Assembly (NCBI RefSeq): GCF_013184805.1 | Contig: NZ_JAATNG010000001.1 | Span: 1,240,001-1,304,000 of the forward strand | Length of the DNA: 64,000 nt | Origin: Pseudoruegeria sp. HB172150 | GTDB taxonomy: Bacteria; Pseudomonadota; Alphaproteobacteria; Rhodobacterales; Rhodobacteraceae | Reading direction: 5' to 3' | Part shown: positions 55,218 through 63,875 of the stretch, one piece after another | How positions within the stretch are numbered: the first letter of the stretch is position 1 | Layout: every line of letters starts with the position of its first letter | Program-made: the position numbers and the translations under genes | Notes under the pieces: model-generated | What the model saw: only the letters and a program-made list of their open reading frames with translations | What the model was told of the DNA's origin: nothing | Database searches by the model: none

Positions 55218-57023
55218 CTAGACAACCACGCCCGCGCCGTTCACCGCGTCGCCTGCCGATTGCCGGAATACCTCGAACAGCTCGCGCCCAAGGCCGATGC
55301 CATTGGCGGAGAGGTCGGGCATGACGGACTTACGCGTCGCAAGGTCGATGCCGACAGCCTCCAGACGGCCCGCCGCCGCATCGACCCGCACCAGATCGCC
55401 GTCGCGCAGGCGGGCGAGGGGGCCGCCGGCCGCGGCCTCGGGGCAGACATGGATGCAGGCCGGCACTTTGCCGGACGCGCCGGACATGCGGCCGTCGGTT
55501 ACCAGCGCCACCTTCAGCCCGCGATCCTGCAGCACCGCCAGGATCGGCGTCAGGGAATGCAGTTCCGGCATGCCGTTCGCCTTCGGCCCCTGGAATCGCA
55601 CTACAACCACGGTATCTTCGGTGAATTCGCCGTTCTTGAAGGCCGTCTTGACGTCCGCCTGATCGTGGAAGATCCGCGCCTTCGCCTCTATCACGTGCCG
55701 TTCGGGTTTCACCGCCGAGACCTTCATCACGCCACGGCCCAGGTTGCCCTGCAGGTCCTTCAGCCCGCCGGTCGGCTGGAACGGGTCGGAAGCCGGGCGC
55801 AGGATCTGATCGTTCAGGCTTTCGCTTGCGCCATCGCGCCAGGCCAGTGCGCCGTCCTGCAGAACCGGCTCCTGCGTGTAGCGGGCCATGCCCTCGCCAG
55901 CGACGGTCTTGGTGTCGGGATGGAGCAGGCCGGCCCCCAGCAACTCGCCGATCATGTAACCGAGTCCGCCCGCGGCGTGGAAATGGTTCACGTCGGCGAG
56001 GCCGTTGGGATAAACCTTGGCCATCAGCGGCACCACGTTGCTGATCTCGTCGAAATCCTCGGTATCCAGCATGACGCCCGCCGCGCGCGCCATGGCGGGC
56101 AGGTGCAGCACGAGGTTCGTGGACCCGCCCGTCGCCATCAGCCCGACGATGCCGTTGACGAAGGCGCGCTCGTCGAGGATGTCGGCCACCGGCGTGAACT
56201 CATTGCCGAGCGCGGTGATCGCCAGTGCCCGCTCGGCGGCCGCCTCTGTCAGCGCGTCGCGGAGCGGCGTGTTCGGGTTCACGAAGGATGCGCCGGGCAG
56301 GTGCAGGCCCATGAACTCCATCAGCATCTGGTTGGTGTTCGCGGTCCCGTAGAAGGTGCAGGTGCCGGGGCCGTGGTAGGAGGCCATCTCGGCCTCCATC
56401 AGCTTGTCGCGGCCAACCTCGCCCGCCGCGAACTGCTGGCGGACGCGTGCCTTTTCGTCGTTGGTCAGTCCGCTGGTCATCGGACCTGCCGGCATGAAGA
56501 CGCTCGGGATGTGGCCGAAACTGGCGGCGGCGATCACGAGGCCCGGAACGATCTTGTCGCAGACGCCGAGATAGACCGCCGCGTCAAAGCAGTTGTGGGA
56601 CAGCGCCACACCGGCAGCTAGGGCGATGACGTCGCGGGAGAACAGCGACAACTCCATTCCGGGCTGGCCCTGCGTGACGCCATCGCACATCGCCGGAACA
56701 CCGCCCGCGACCTGTGCCGTGGCGCCGACGCGGCGTGCCGTGGCGCGGATCAGGTCTGGGAACCGTTCGAACGGCTGATGCGCCGAGAGCATGTCGTTGT
56801 AGGCCGTCACGATACCCAGATTGGGCGCGCGCCCTTCGGCCAGCGCGGACTGGTCCTGACCCATCGCGGCATAGGCATGGGCCTGGTTGCCGCAGGTGAG
56901 GTGGGCGCGGCGCGGACCTGCATCTGCGAGCGCGGAAATCTTGTCGAGGTAACGGCGGCGGCTGTCGGAGCTGCGGGCGCGGATGCGCTCTGTCACGGCT
57001 TCGATCCGGGGATTCAGGGTCAT
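55218..57023 (-). CDS. edd: 6-phosphogluconate dehydratase
   Basis: Fe-S-dependent dehydratase of the Entner-Doudoroff pathway, 601 residues. Cluster and active-site segments include [55 protein letters not shown] and [11 protein letters not shown], plus [15 protein letters not shown]. Ribosome site CCGGAGATCCC precedes the ATG. A LacI-type palindrome lies 46 bases upstream of the start, implying sugar-acid control of edd-eda. Confidence 0.95.
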   Translation of the reverse strand: MTLNPRIEAVTERIRARSSDSRRRYLDKISALADAGPRRAHLTCGNQAHAYAAMGQDQSALAEGRAPNLGIVTAYNDMLSAHQPFERFPDLIRATARRVGATAQVAGGVPAMCDGVTQGQPGMELSLFSRDVIALAAGVALSHNCFDAAVYLGVCDKIVPGLVIAAASFGHIPSVFMPAGPMTSGLTNDEKARVRQQFAAGEVGRDKLMEAEMASYHGPGTCTFYGTANTNQMLMEFMGLHLPGASFVNPNTPLRDALTEAAAERALAITALGNEFTPVADILDERAFVNGIVGLMATGGSTNLVLHLPAMARAAGVMLDTEDFDEISNVVPLMAKVYPNGLADVNHFHAAGGLGYMIGELLGAGLLHPDTKTVAGEGMARYTQEPVLQDGALAWRDGASESLNDQILRPASDPFQPTGGLKDLQGNLGRGVMKVSAVKPERHVIEAKARIFHDQADVKTAFKNGEFTEDTVVVVRFQGPKANGMPELHSLTPILAVLQDRGLKVALVTDGRMSGASGKVPACIHVCPEAAAGGPLARLRDGDLVRVDAAAGRLEAVGIDLATRKSVMPDLSANGIGLGRELFEVFRQSAGDAVNGAGVVV

Positions 57024-57068
57024 GGGATCTCCGGTCTGGCTGGGGTTGAGGTTAATGTACCATTTTAA

Positions 57069-57080
57069 GTTAGCGCTAAC
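57069..57080 (-). promoter_or_regulatory. LacI/GalR-type operator upstream of edd
   Basis: GTTAGCGCTAAC is a perfect 12-base palindrome with the central CG typical of LacI-family operators. It lies 46 bases from the edd ATG. No LacI-family gene is in the window, so the regulator is encoded elsewhere. Confidence 0.75.
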
Positions 57081-57211
57081 AAGCCATATTTCTGCGTTGC
57101 AGCATACGCATGGCGGAATTGCTGTATTGGGTCTCCTACTCAGAAAGCTATGCGCCTAGGTTCTGGGTCAAGGGGGGAAGCTGATTGCGACCCGAGCAGA
57201 GGAACGAACCG

Positions 57212-57364
57212 ATGAAACATCTTGACCAAGGGCGTGTAGACTTCGCCGAGATCGAACGCGAAGCCCGCCGCATGCAAGCCGAAGCCGTTGCCCATGGTTT
57301 CCGCTCGCTCCGGACCTGGGTCCGTGGTGCGTTTAAACGTCATCCGGAAGGCCAGACCCTGTAA
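57212..57364 (+). CDS. 50-residue basic protein (RSP_7527-like, tentative)
   Basis: A short frame absent from longer-ORF surveys: MKHLDQGRVDFAEIEREARR, then MQAEAVAHGFRSLRTWVRGA and FKRHPEGQTL. It has a ribosome site (AGAGGAACG) at a proper distance and an amphipathic basic helix. The IEREARRMQAEA and RSLRTWVR pattern resembles the small RSP_7527 and DUF1127-type proteins of Rhodobacterales. A strong terminator follows 84 bases later, supporting a real monocistronic gene. Function unknown; family name tentative. Confidence 0.65.
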   Translation: MKHLDQGRVDFAEIEREARRMQAEAVAHGFRSLRTWVRGAFKRHPEGQTL

Positions 57365-57441
57365 TAAAACCCAGGGTTGCCGCAGCGTCGATACTTGCCG
57401 CAATTCGGCAACAATTTTGATGCAGCGCGCATAGTCAGACC

Positions 57442-57482
57442 AAAAAGAAATCCCGGAAATGCGCCGGGATTTTCTTTTTTTG
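57442..57482 (+). terminator. bidirectional rho-independent terminator
   Basis: AAATCCCGG (57448-57456) pairs with CCGGGATTT (57464-57472), followed by CTTTTTTTT and preceded by AAAAAG, so it has T-runs on both strands. It serves the 50-residue protein gene. Confidence 0.85.
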
Positions 57483-57547
57483 GCCTGAAAGAAACAACAG
57501 ACTGTTTGCCACTCTGAAACATGGGCAGAACGCCCAGGAGGTGGCAG

Positions 57548-58147
57548 ATGACCACATATCGTAGACGCATTATTTTGGCGCTGGGCGCCGTTCTGGGACT
57601 GGCGGCCTGCGGCAGCAATCCGGTGACCCGCGATTTCACTCCGGCGACCGCGCTGGAAACCGCACAGGTGCTGCCGGGCGGCCTGCACGATTTCTCGGTG
57701 GCCCGGATCGACGTGACCGTTCCGGACTCGCTGCGCGAAAGCGAAAGCAACGCCTATTATCCCGGGACCGACATTGTCTGGCACGGTGATCCCATGGGGA
57801 ACCGGCACGAGCAGGTGAAAGCGATCTTCACCGATGCCATGGCGAAGGGTGTCAAACCGTTCGATGGCGCACGCGATGTCGTTCTGGATATCGAGGTGAC
57901 CCGGTTCCACGCCCTGACGCAGAAGGCCCGCTACACGGTTGGCGGCGTTCATTCCATCCACTTCTACCTGCAGGTCGCGGATGCGGCGACGGGCGAGGTT
58001 ATCGTACCGAAGCATTTCGTGAAGGCCAACCTGCGTGCCTATGGCGGATCGGCTGCGGTTGCTGCGGAAGCACGTGGCGACACGCAGAAGGTGCGCATCA
58101 GCCGGCATCTGGCCGGTGTGATCCAAGACGAACTGGCGGCCCTGTAA
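57548..58147 (+). CDS. putative lipoprotein (DUF6778-like, tentative)
   Basis: ATG 57548 with AGGAGG seven bases upstream. The 199-residue product has an N-terminal signal ending in a lipobox (LGAVLGLAACGSN), so Cys24 is the probable lipidated residue. The mature domain contains TVPDSLRESESNAYYPGTDIVWHGDPMGNRHEQVKAIF, VVLDIEVTRFHALTQKARYTVGG and FYLQVADAATGEVI. I associate it with a lipoprotein family of Rhodobacterales, possibly DUF6778, but the number is tentative. Predicted outer-membrane lipoprotein of unknown role. Confidence 0.7.
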   Translation: MTTYRRRIILALGAVLGLAACGSNPVTRDFTPATALETAQVLPGGLHDFSVARIDVTVPDSLRESESNAYYPGTDIVWHGDPMGNRHEQVKAIFTDAMAKGVKPFDGARDVVLDIEVTRFHALTQKARYTVGGVHSIHFYLQVADAATGEVIVPKHFVKANLRAYGGSAAVAAEARGDTQKVRISRHLAGVIQDELAAL

Positions 58148-58172
58148 GACCCACTCACGGCGGACACCAGTG

Positions 58173-58201
58173 AAGCCCGGGCCGATGCGCCCGGGCTTTC
58201 G
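58173..58201 (+). terminator. terminator after the lipoprotein gene
   Basis: AAGCCCGGGC (58173-58182) pairs exactly with GCCCGGGCTT (58189-58198), loop of six, followed by a short T-run (TTTCGTCTT). It is 26 bases after the stop codon. Confidence 0.7.
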
Positions 58202-58239
58202 TCTTCCACAGGCCGCCTCGACCGGATAACAGGGCGTCC

Positions 58240-59436
58240 ATGACACCCGACTATCCCGTGATACGCCTGAAACCAAAAGCAGAGGCCCGTGCCATCCGGC
58301 ACGGATTCCCCTGGGTCTATTCCGACGAACTCGTCACCGACCGCCGCACGAAAGCACTGGCGCCGGGAACGCTCGCGGTGCTTGAGGATGGCGAGCGGCG
58401 GCCGATGGCCCTGTGCACGGTGAACCCCGGCTCGCGGATCATCGCGCGGGTGCTGGACCGCGACCCGGAGGCGGTGATCGATCAGGCCTGGCTGGCGGAT
58501 CGCTTTCGCGCGGCGCTGGCGCATCGGGAACGGCTTTACGACACACCGTTCTACCGGCTTGTCCATGCCGAGGCGGACGGACTGCCGGGTGTCGTCGTCG
58601 ACCGTTTCGGCGACGCGGCGGTGATCCAGCCGAATGCGGCATGGGCCGAGGCGCTGATAGAGCCGCTGGCCGATGCTTTGGCTGACGTCACCGGTGTGAC
58701 GACGATCGTCAAGAACGGGTCTGGCCGGGCGAGAAGCCAGGAAGGATTGCCGGAAGAGACGTTGGTGCTGCGCGGCAATGTCGGCGCTCCGGTCCCGGTA
58801 GCGATGAACGGGGCCGTGTACATGGCCGATCTGCTGGGCGGGCAGAAGACCGGCCTGTTCTTCGACCAGCGCGACAACCATGCCTTCGCACAGCGCCTGT
58901 CAAAGGGCGCGCGGGTCCTGGACGTGTTTTCGCATGTCGGAGGCTTCTCGCTTGCAACGCTGGCTGGCGGTGCCGCGTCGGCGCTGGCCGTGGACAGTTC
59001 TGCGGCCGCGCTGGATCTTGCGGAGAAGGGCGCGCAGGCGATGGGTGCGGCGGACCGCTTCGCCACCCGTCGCGGCGATGCGTTCGACACGATGACGGCG
59101 CTGGCGGAGGAGGGCGCGAAGTTCGACCTCGTCATCTGCGATCCGCCGGCCTTCGCGCCGAACCGTCAGGCGCTGGATGCCGGCCTGCGCGCCTACGAGC
59201 GCGTGGCGCGGCTCGCCGCGCCGCTGGTGGCGCCGGGCGGGTACCTCGGGCTCTGTTCCTGTTCGCACGCGGCGGATCTGACGAAGTTCCGCAACGCCTC
59301 GGCGCGTGGAATTGGCAAGGGCGGGCGGCGCGGGCAGATCGTCTACACCGGCTTTGCCGGGCCGGACCATCCGCAGCTGCCGCAACTGGCGGAGTCGGGA
59401 TATCTGAAGGCGCTGTTCTTCCGACTGACCGCATGA
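58240..59436 (+). CDS. RlmI-like class I SAM-dependent rRNA methyltransferase
   Basis: A 398-residue protein of the RlmI type (23S rRNA cytosine-5 methyltransferase). An N-terminal PUA domain starts LKPKAEARAIRHGFPWVYSDEL, followed by a central domain with AEADGLPGVVVDRFGD. The Rossmann methyltransferase has VLDVFSHVGGFSLATLAGGA for SAM binding, CDPPAFAP (motif IV) and the cysteine-containing LCSCSHAADL (motif VI). The target base is inferred from the family. The stop overlaps the PIN-domain gene start by four bases (ATGA). Confidence 0.88.
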   Translation: MTPDYPVIRLKPKAEARAIRHGFPWVYSDELVTDRRTKALAPGTLAVLEDGERRPMALCTVNPGSRIIARVLDRDPEAVIDQAWLADRFRAALAHRERLYDTPFYRLVHAEADGLPGVVVDRFGDAAVIQPNAAWAEALIEPLADALADVTGVTTIVKNGSGRARSQEGLPEETLVLRGNVGAPVPVAMNGAVYMADLLGGQKTGLFFDQRDNHAFAQRLSKGARVLDVFSHVGGFSLATLAGGAASALAVDSSAAALDLAEKGAQAMGAADRFATRRGDAFDTMTALAEEGAKFDLVICDPPAFAPNRQALDAGLRAYERVARLAAPLVAPGGYLGLCSCSHAADLTKFRNASARGIGKGGRRGQIVYTGFAGPDHPQLPQLAESGYLKALFFRLTA

Positions 59437-59975
59437 AGGTCCTGATCGACGCCAATGTGCTTTACCCGACGGTGATGCGCGAGGTGGTGCTTGGCGTCGC
59501 GAAGGCCGGGCTGTTCACCCCCCTTTGGTCGGCGCGGATACTGGAGGAATGGGCGCGGGCGGCACGCAAGCTGGGGCCGGAGGGCGAAGCGCAGGCAAGA
59601 GCCGAGATCGCGATGGTCCGGGCCGACTGGCCGGGTGCGGAAGTGCCGGTTGATCCGGGGCTGGAGGGTCGACTCTGGCTGCCGGATCCGGCGGACGTTC
59701 ATGTGCTGTCCGCGGCGATCCGGGGCAGCGCGGACGCGATCCTGAGCGAGAATGCGAAGGACTTTCCCCGCGGTGTCCTCGCGGAGGAGGGACTGGAGCG
59801 GTGGAGCGTCGATCCCTTCCTGATGCGCCTATGGGCCGATCATCCCGACGCGGTGGAGGATGCAGCGGAAACGGTGCGGCAGAAGGCGGAAGAGCTTTCG
59901 GGAGAGGCCTGGCCGATCCGAAAGCTGATGCGCAAAGCGAGGCTGCCGAGGTTGGGAAAGGCGCTGGAAACGTAG
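59433..59975 (+). CDS. PIN-domain protein (probable RNase)
   Basis: A 180-residue protein with the PIN nuclease fold: MKVLIDANVLYPTVMREVVL (catalytic Asp in DAN), a Glu in LEEWARAAR, WLPDPADVHVLSAAIRGSADAIL (Asp) and SENAKDF. The acidic set matches PIN RNases. No antitoxin gene sits beside it; instead it is translationally coupled to the rRNA methyltransferase. The C-terminal 50 residues are a basic extension (SGEAWPIRKLMRKARLPRL). I recognise it as a chromosomal PIN type conserved in the group (RSP_2648-like, tentative). Confidence 0.75.
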   Translation: MKVLIDANVLYPTVMREVVLGVAKAGLFTPLWSARILEEWARAARKLGPEGEAQARAEIAMVRADWPGAEVPVDPGLEGRLWLPDPADVHVLSAAIRGSADAILSENAKDFPRGVLAEEGLERWSVDPFLMRLWADHPDAVEDAAETVRQKAEELSGEAWPIRKLMRKARLPRLGKALET

Positions 59976-60023
59976 CGCCGGGCTGAGCCCAAAAAATCTC
60001 TCGCTAGTCCGTTCAGCTAGCAG

Positions 60024-60725
60024 CTAGGTGCCGGCGGATCCCGCCAGCTTCCACCGTGCCTCAAGCTTCTCGATTGCGGCGATTCGGTCCTGCGTTTTCG
60101 GATGGCTCATAAGCCAGGCCGGCATCCCGGCGCCGCCATTGCCTGAAAGCTTTTCCAGCTTGCCGAACAGCGCCTTCTGCGGTTCAGTTCCGATCCCGGC
60201 CTTAACCAGCAGCGCCGAGGCATATGCGTCGGCCTCGTACTCGTCCGAGCGTGACAGCCCCGCGGCCAGCATCCGCGCCACCAGGTTGGCGACGAGATAG
60301 CCGAAACCCGGAAGGAACCGGGCCAGCACCATCGCCAGCCCGACCCGAACGGCGTTCTGGCCGGAGAAATCAATCATCCGGCGCCGGGAATGGCCGAGTG
60401 CGACATGCCCCAGCTCATGTGCGATGACGGTAGACAGTTCCGCCGCCGATACCTCCCCGGCGCGGTACCGGTTGAAGAATCCGCGGGTGATGAAGATCCG
60501 CCCGTCCGGCGCGGCGAGGCCGTTCACCGGGTCGATCTCGTAGATGTGCACCCGGATGCGTTCGACCTCCAATGCATGGGCCATGCGGTCGGTGAACGCC
60601 TTCAGCATCGGATCGGCAAGTTCGGTCGACTGCGCGTCCAGCATCTTCGCGGTGCGCCAGGTCGAAAACTTGTACATCACCAGCGCGTAAAGCACCGCCA
60701 GGAGGATCGGGGTGAACTTGATCAT
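60024..60725 (-). CDS. M48-family metalloprotease
   Basis: A 233-residue zinc protease. One N-terminal membrane helix (TPILLAVLYALVMYKF, about 5-20) is followed by the zinc motif HELGH at 103-107. A third ligand Glu lies in SRSDEYEADAYA, and PAWLMSHPKTQDRIAAIEK is the typical C-terminal segment. It probably acts on membrane or periplasmic proteins, like HtpX or LoiP. ATG 60725 is used; another ATG is 21 bases upstream. Confidence 0.88.
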   Translation of the reverse strand: MIKFTPILLAVLYALVMYKFSTWRTAKMLDAQSTELADPMLKAFTDRMAHALEVERIRVHIYEIDPVNGLAAPDGRIFITRGFFNRYRAGEVSAAELSTVIAHELGHVALGHSRRRMIDFSGQNAVRVGLAMVLARFLPGFGYLVANLVARMLAAGLSRSDEYEADAYASALLVKAGIGTEPQKALFGKLEKLSGNGGAGMPAWLMSHPKTQDRIAAIEKLEARWKLAGSAGT

Positions 60726-60813
60726 GAAGCGAATATGGGGAGGCACGGGACCGCCGGCAAGAAACCTTCGCTTGATCGCCGCGTGGGCCGTCTGGTCGGT
60801 CGCGTGCAGCAGG

Positions 60814-61398
60814 TCAGTTCAGGAACAGCCGCATCATCGGTTTGTGCGGCGCCTTGCGCTGCACTTCCTCGAAACCCAGGCGTCGGAACGTGGACGCGAC
60901 GCCCATGTAAATCGAGCTGGAATCCTTCTTTTCATCGGTTTCGGTGGGGTAGGCTTCAACGGCGCGGGCCCCATGTTCGCGGGCATACCGGATCGCGGCG
61001 CGGGTCAGCTGTTCCGTCAATCCGTGGCGGCGCCATTTGGCGCGCACCACAAAGCAGGACAGCGACCAGACATGATCGGTCGGCAATTGCGTGCGGAAGA
61101 AACGCGAATTCTCCAGGGACGGATGCCGGCTGCGAGGCAGAATGCGCACCCAGGCGACCGGTACATCGCGGTCATAGGCCAGAAGGCCGGGCGCGGGACC
61201 TTTCTCGACGATTGTGCGAAACGCACTGCGGTTCGTGGCCTCGCCGCCGCCCCTGGCTCCGTCCCGGAACGCCCTGGAGCCGTCCGCCAGCCAGTACATG
61301 CACCAGCACCCGCTCTGGCCGCTTTTGCCCAGCACCGTCTCGAAATCCTCCCAGCGCTCCGGTGTCAGCGAGCGGATGTCGAAACGATAGGGATTCAT
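60814..61398 (-). CDS. GNAT-family N-acetyltransferase
   Basis: A 194-residue acetyltransferase: GLLAYDRDVPVAWVRILPRSRHPS (acceptor strand), then SLSCFVVRAKWRRHGLTEQLTRAAIRYAREHGARAVEAYP with the acetyl-CoA-binding R/Q-x-x-G-x-like loop (WRRHGL), and VASTFRRLGFEEV at the end. A cluster GCWCMYW near residue 30 is characteristic of a GNAT subgroup. Start MNPYRF (61398) is chosen over an extended N-terminus. Substrate unknown. Confidence 0.82.
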   Translation of the reverse strand: MNPYRFDIRSLTPERWEDFETVLGKSGQSGCWCMYWLADGSRAFRDGARGGGEATNRSAFRTIVEKGPAPGLLAYDRDVPVAWVRILPRSRHPSLENSRFFRTQLPTDHVWSLSCFVVRAKWRRHGLTEQLTRAAIRYAREHGARAVEAYPTETDEKKDSSSIYMGVASTFRRLGFEEVQRKAPHKPMMRLFLN

Positions 61399-61450
61399 GT
61401 GATCTGGACCGGGAAAATTGCTGCTGTTCAACGGCCTGGCGGCGGTCAAT

Positions 61451-62080
61451 TTATTCCGGAAGCTTGCCCGCTTGTTGCTTGCGCTTCAAGCGTTTGTCGG
61501 CCCTGAGCGCCGAACGCAACCAGAGGCCGAGTCCGATGGCCACTGCACCCGCCGCCAGCGCGCCGGAGAAGTTGCCGGCGAGCTGTGCCACCGCCTCGAT
61601 CTGATTTGAGAAGCCGGCACCCAATCCAACATAGATGGCGACCCACACGGCCTCTCCCAAGGCGCCCCACACTGCGAAGCGTACCCATTTCATGCGTGCC
61701 GCGCCGGTGACGAAGTTCATGTAAGGCCCCAGCGGCGACAGCAGCCAGCGGCTGAGGAACACGCCCTGGCCGCCATAACGGTCGGACAGCGTGTTGGCGC
61801 GTGCCATCAGCTCTGCCGCCTTGCCGCCCTCTGTCATGCGTTTTGTAACGTCACCGCCGCGACGGCCAAGGTAGAAGCCGACCTGATCGCCCAGGATCGC
61901 GCCCAGCCATGCCAGCAGTATCGTAAAGGTCAGCGGCAGGTCCCCGGCGGCGACGAAAGCTCCTGCCGTCAGCATGATCAGCGAAGAGGGGATCGGCAGG
62001 GCAAGGCAGGACAGGAACGTCGCGGCGAATACGATCCATAGCCCGTAGGTGGGCACGGCCGCGAGTATTGTATCGATCAT
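61451..62080 (-). CDS. DedA-family membrane protein
   Basis: A 209-residue inner-membrane protein: FLSCLALPIPSSLIMLTAGAFVA, LAWLGAILGDQVGFYLGRRGG, LSRWLLSPLGPYMNFVTGAARM and FAVWGALGEAVWVAIYVGLGAGF. The family is involved in lipid-carrier recycling and proton-motive-force balance. The C-terminus is Lys/Arg-rich. It overlaps the upstream hypothetical gene by four bases (ATGA). Confidence 0.9.
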   Translation of the reverse strand: MIDTILAAVPTYGLWIVFAATFLSCLALPIPSSLIMLTAGAFVAAGDLPLTFTILLAWLGAILGDQVGFYLGRRGGDVTKRMTEGGKAAELMARANTLSDRYGGQGVFLSRWLLSPLGPYMNFVTGAARMKWVRFAVWGALGEAVWVAIYVGLGAGFSNQIEAVAQLAGNFSGALAAGAVAIGLGLWLRSALRADKRLKRKQQAGKLPE

Positions 62081-62469
62081 GGTTGCGCGGGACCGGCCGT
62101 TGCCCGGTGGTCTGTGATGGCTGCCGTGATCCGCGCGATCAGCTCATCAGTCGATATGCCCTGGTCGCGCGCAATGCTGTCCAGCGTGGGGCGTTCGCCC
62201 TTGCCGGGGTCGCCGGCGCCGATTGCCGCGATCATCACGTCCCGCGGAACATGCCAGGAATGGGCGACGTAGCCGGGCGTCATCCATCCCGCGATCTGCT
62301 CGTCGCGATGCGCGGGGTCGGACCAGTACATGGCATGCAGGGCCCCCTGGACCAGAAAGAACAGCGTCAGTGCCAGCGCGGCCGGAAACAGCGTCCAGAG
62401 CACGGGGTGCCTGCGCCAGCCATCGGCAAGGCGGCTCAGCAGATCGGGGCGGTTGTCGGACTCGGCCAT
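62077..62469 (-). CDS. hypothetical membrane protein coupled to DedA
   Basis: A 130-residue protein with one membrane helix (HPVLWTLFPAALALTLFFLVQGALHAMYW, about 21-49) and a periplasmic or cytoplasmic tail. The tail contains TPGYVAHSWHVPRDVMIAAIG and a helix-turn-helix-like TLDSIARDQGISTDELIARI. I see no known domain. It overlaps dedA by four bases, so the two are probably co-translated. Confidence 0.65.
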   Translation of the reverse strand: MAESDNRPDLLSRLADGWRRHPVLWTLFPAALALTLFFLVQGALHAMYWSDPAHRDEQIAGWMTPGYVAHSWHVPRDVMIAAIGAGDPGKGERPTLDSIARDQGISTDELIARITAAITDHRATAGPAQP

Positions 62470-62520
62470 GTCGTCAGATGAAACGTCGGCGACCGATCTG
62501 GCAAGGCCGGCGAAGGCGGC

Positions 62521-63708
62521 TTATCGCCCCAGTTCCTTCATCCCGCGTTCGATCCCTTCCAGCGTCATCGGCACCATTCGGGACGGGCCGAAGATCTGAA
62601 GGATCAGCTGGGTGGACTGGGTGTGTTCCCAGTAGCGTTCGGGGACCGGATTGATCCAAAGGCAATTCGGCCATTGGTCCCGCGCGCGCTCCAGCCAGAC
62701 CTGTCCGGCCTCGGCGTTCCAGTGTTCGTTGGCGCCGCCGGGATAGGCAATCTCGTAGGGCGACATCGAGGCATCTCCGACGAAGATGCATTTGTAGTCG
62801 GAACCGTAGGTATGCAGCACGTCCCAGGTCGGCGTCTGCGCGTTCCACCGGCGGCGATTGTCCTTCCACACGCCTTCATAAAGGCAGTTATGGAAGTAGT
62901 AGTGCTCAAGATGCTTGAACTCCGCCTTGGCGGCGCTGAACAGCTCCTCGACTACCTTCACATGCGGGTCCATGGAACCGCCGACGTCGAGGAAAAGCAG
63001 CACCTTCACCGCGTTTCGCCGCTCTGGCCGGGTCTTCACGTCCAGATAGCCATGCTCGGCAGTGGCACGGATGGTGCCGTTCAGGTCCAGCTCTTCGTCT
63101 GCGCCGTCGCGGGCCCATTTGCGCAGGCGCTTCAGTGCGACCTTGATGTTGCGGGTGCCGATTTCGACGGTGTCGTCGAAATCGCGGAACTCGCGCTTGT
63201 CCCAGACCTTTATCGCGCGCTGGTGGCGGCTTTCCGTCTGGCCAATGCGCACGCCCTCGGGATTGTAGCCGTGGGCACCGAAGGGGGAGGTGCCGGCAGT
63301 GCCGATCCATTTGTTGCCGCCCTGATGGCGGCCTTCCTGTTCCTTCAGCCGTTCGCGCAGGGTTTCCATCAGTTTCTCGAAGCCGCCGAACGCCTCTATC
63401 TCTGCTTTTTCCTTTTCGCTCAGGTGCTTCTCGGCCATCTTCTCCAGCCAATCGGCGGGTAGTTCGACGGCCTGCAGTACCGCTTCGAGCGGGATCGACT
63501 CCATGCCGCGGAAGCTTTCGGCGAAGGCGCGGTCGAAACGGTCGAGGTTACGCTCGTCCTTCACCATGGCGGTGCGGGCGAGATAGTAGAAACCCTCGAT
63601 ATCGTAGGTGACGAGGCCGGCCTTCACCCCTTCGAGGAACCCCAGATATTCGCGCAGGGATACCGGGATTCCGGCCGATCTGAGGGAGTCGAAGAAGGGG
63701 ATGAACAT
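62521..63708 (-). CDS. VWA-domain (CoxE-like) protein
   Basis: A 395-residue cytoplasmic protein. Residues 1-130 are helical (FIPFFDSLRSAGIPVSLREYLGFLEGVKAG). The C-terminal half is a von Willebrand A domain with a MIDAS-like DVGGS at 241-245 (LLFLDVGGSMDPHVKVVEELF). The Gly at the second variable place makes it DxGxS, as in CoxE proteins, which work with a MoxR AAA+ ATPase to mature metal enzymes. The ATPase is not within the window but may lie just beyond the right edge. The start overlaps the stop of a 55-residue membrane gene (TGATG). Confidence 0.85.
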   Translation of the reverse strand: MFIPFFDSLRSAGIPVSLREYLGFLEGVKAGLVTYDIEGFYYLARTAMVKDERNLDRFDRAFAESFRGMESIPLEAVLQAVELPADWLEKMAEKHLSEKEKAEIEAFGGFEKLMETLRERLKEQEGRHQGGNKWIGTAGTSPFGAHGYNPEGVRIGQTESRHQRAIKVWDKREFRDFDDTVEIGTRNIKVALKRLRKWARDGADEELDLNGTIRATAEHGYLDVKTRPERRNAVKVLLFLDVGGSMDPHVKVVEELFSAAKAEFKHLEHYYFHNCLYEGVWKDNRRRWNAQTPTWDVLHTYGSDYKCIFVGDASMSPYEIAYPGGANEHWNAEAGQVWLERARDQWPNCLWINPVPERYWEHTQSTQLILQIFGPSRMVPMTLEGIERGMKELGR

Positions 63709-63875
63709 CAGGTCATCATACGCTCGATGATGATGGTCGCAAACAAGCCCAGCATGCTGAAGATGATGCCGAAGACGGCACCATATTGCGCCATGTCCTT
63801 GCGGTTTCCTTTGCGGTTACGGGCCGTCAGTACGCCCAGCAGGACGCCGAAGACCGCGGCTGCCAGAACGATCAT
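63708..63875 (-). CDS. 55-residue membrane protein
   Basis: A short gene with ATG 63873-63875 and TGA 63708-63710. The product begins MIVLAAAVFGVLLGVLTARN, continues with RKGNRKDMAQYGAVFG and ends IIFSMLGLFATIIIERMMT: two hydrophobic helices (about 1-17 and 32-50) with a basic loop between. It overlaps the VWA gene by one base and the upstream fragment by four, which strongly suggests a translated operon member. Function unknown; it could anchor the VWA/ATPase machinery (inference). Confidence 0.7.
   Translation of the reverse strand: MIVLAAAVFGVLLGVLTARNRKGNRKDMAQYGAVFGIIFSMLGLFATIIIERMMT

Noticed and set aside
59433-59975. Classical VapBC toxin-antitoxin module
   Set aside because: There is no small antitoxin gene on either side; the upstream partner is a full-length methyltransferase.
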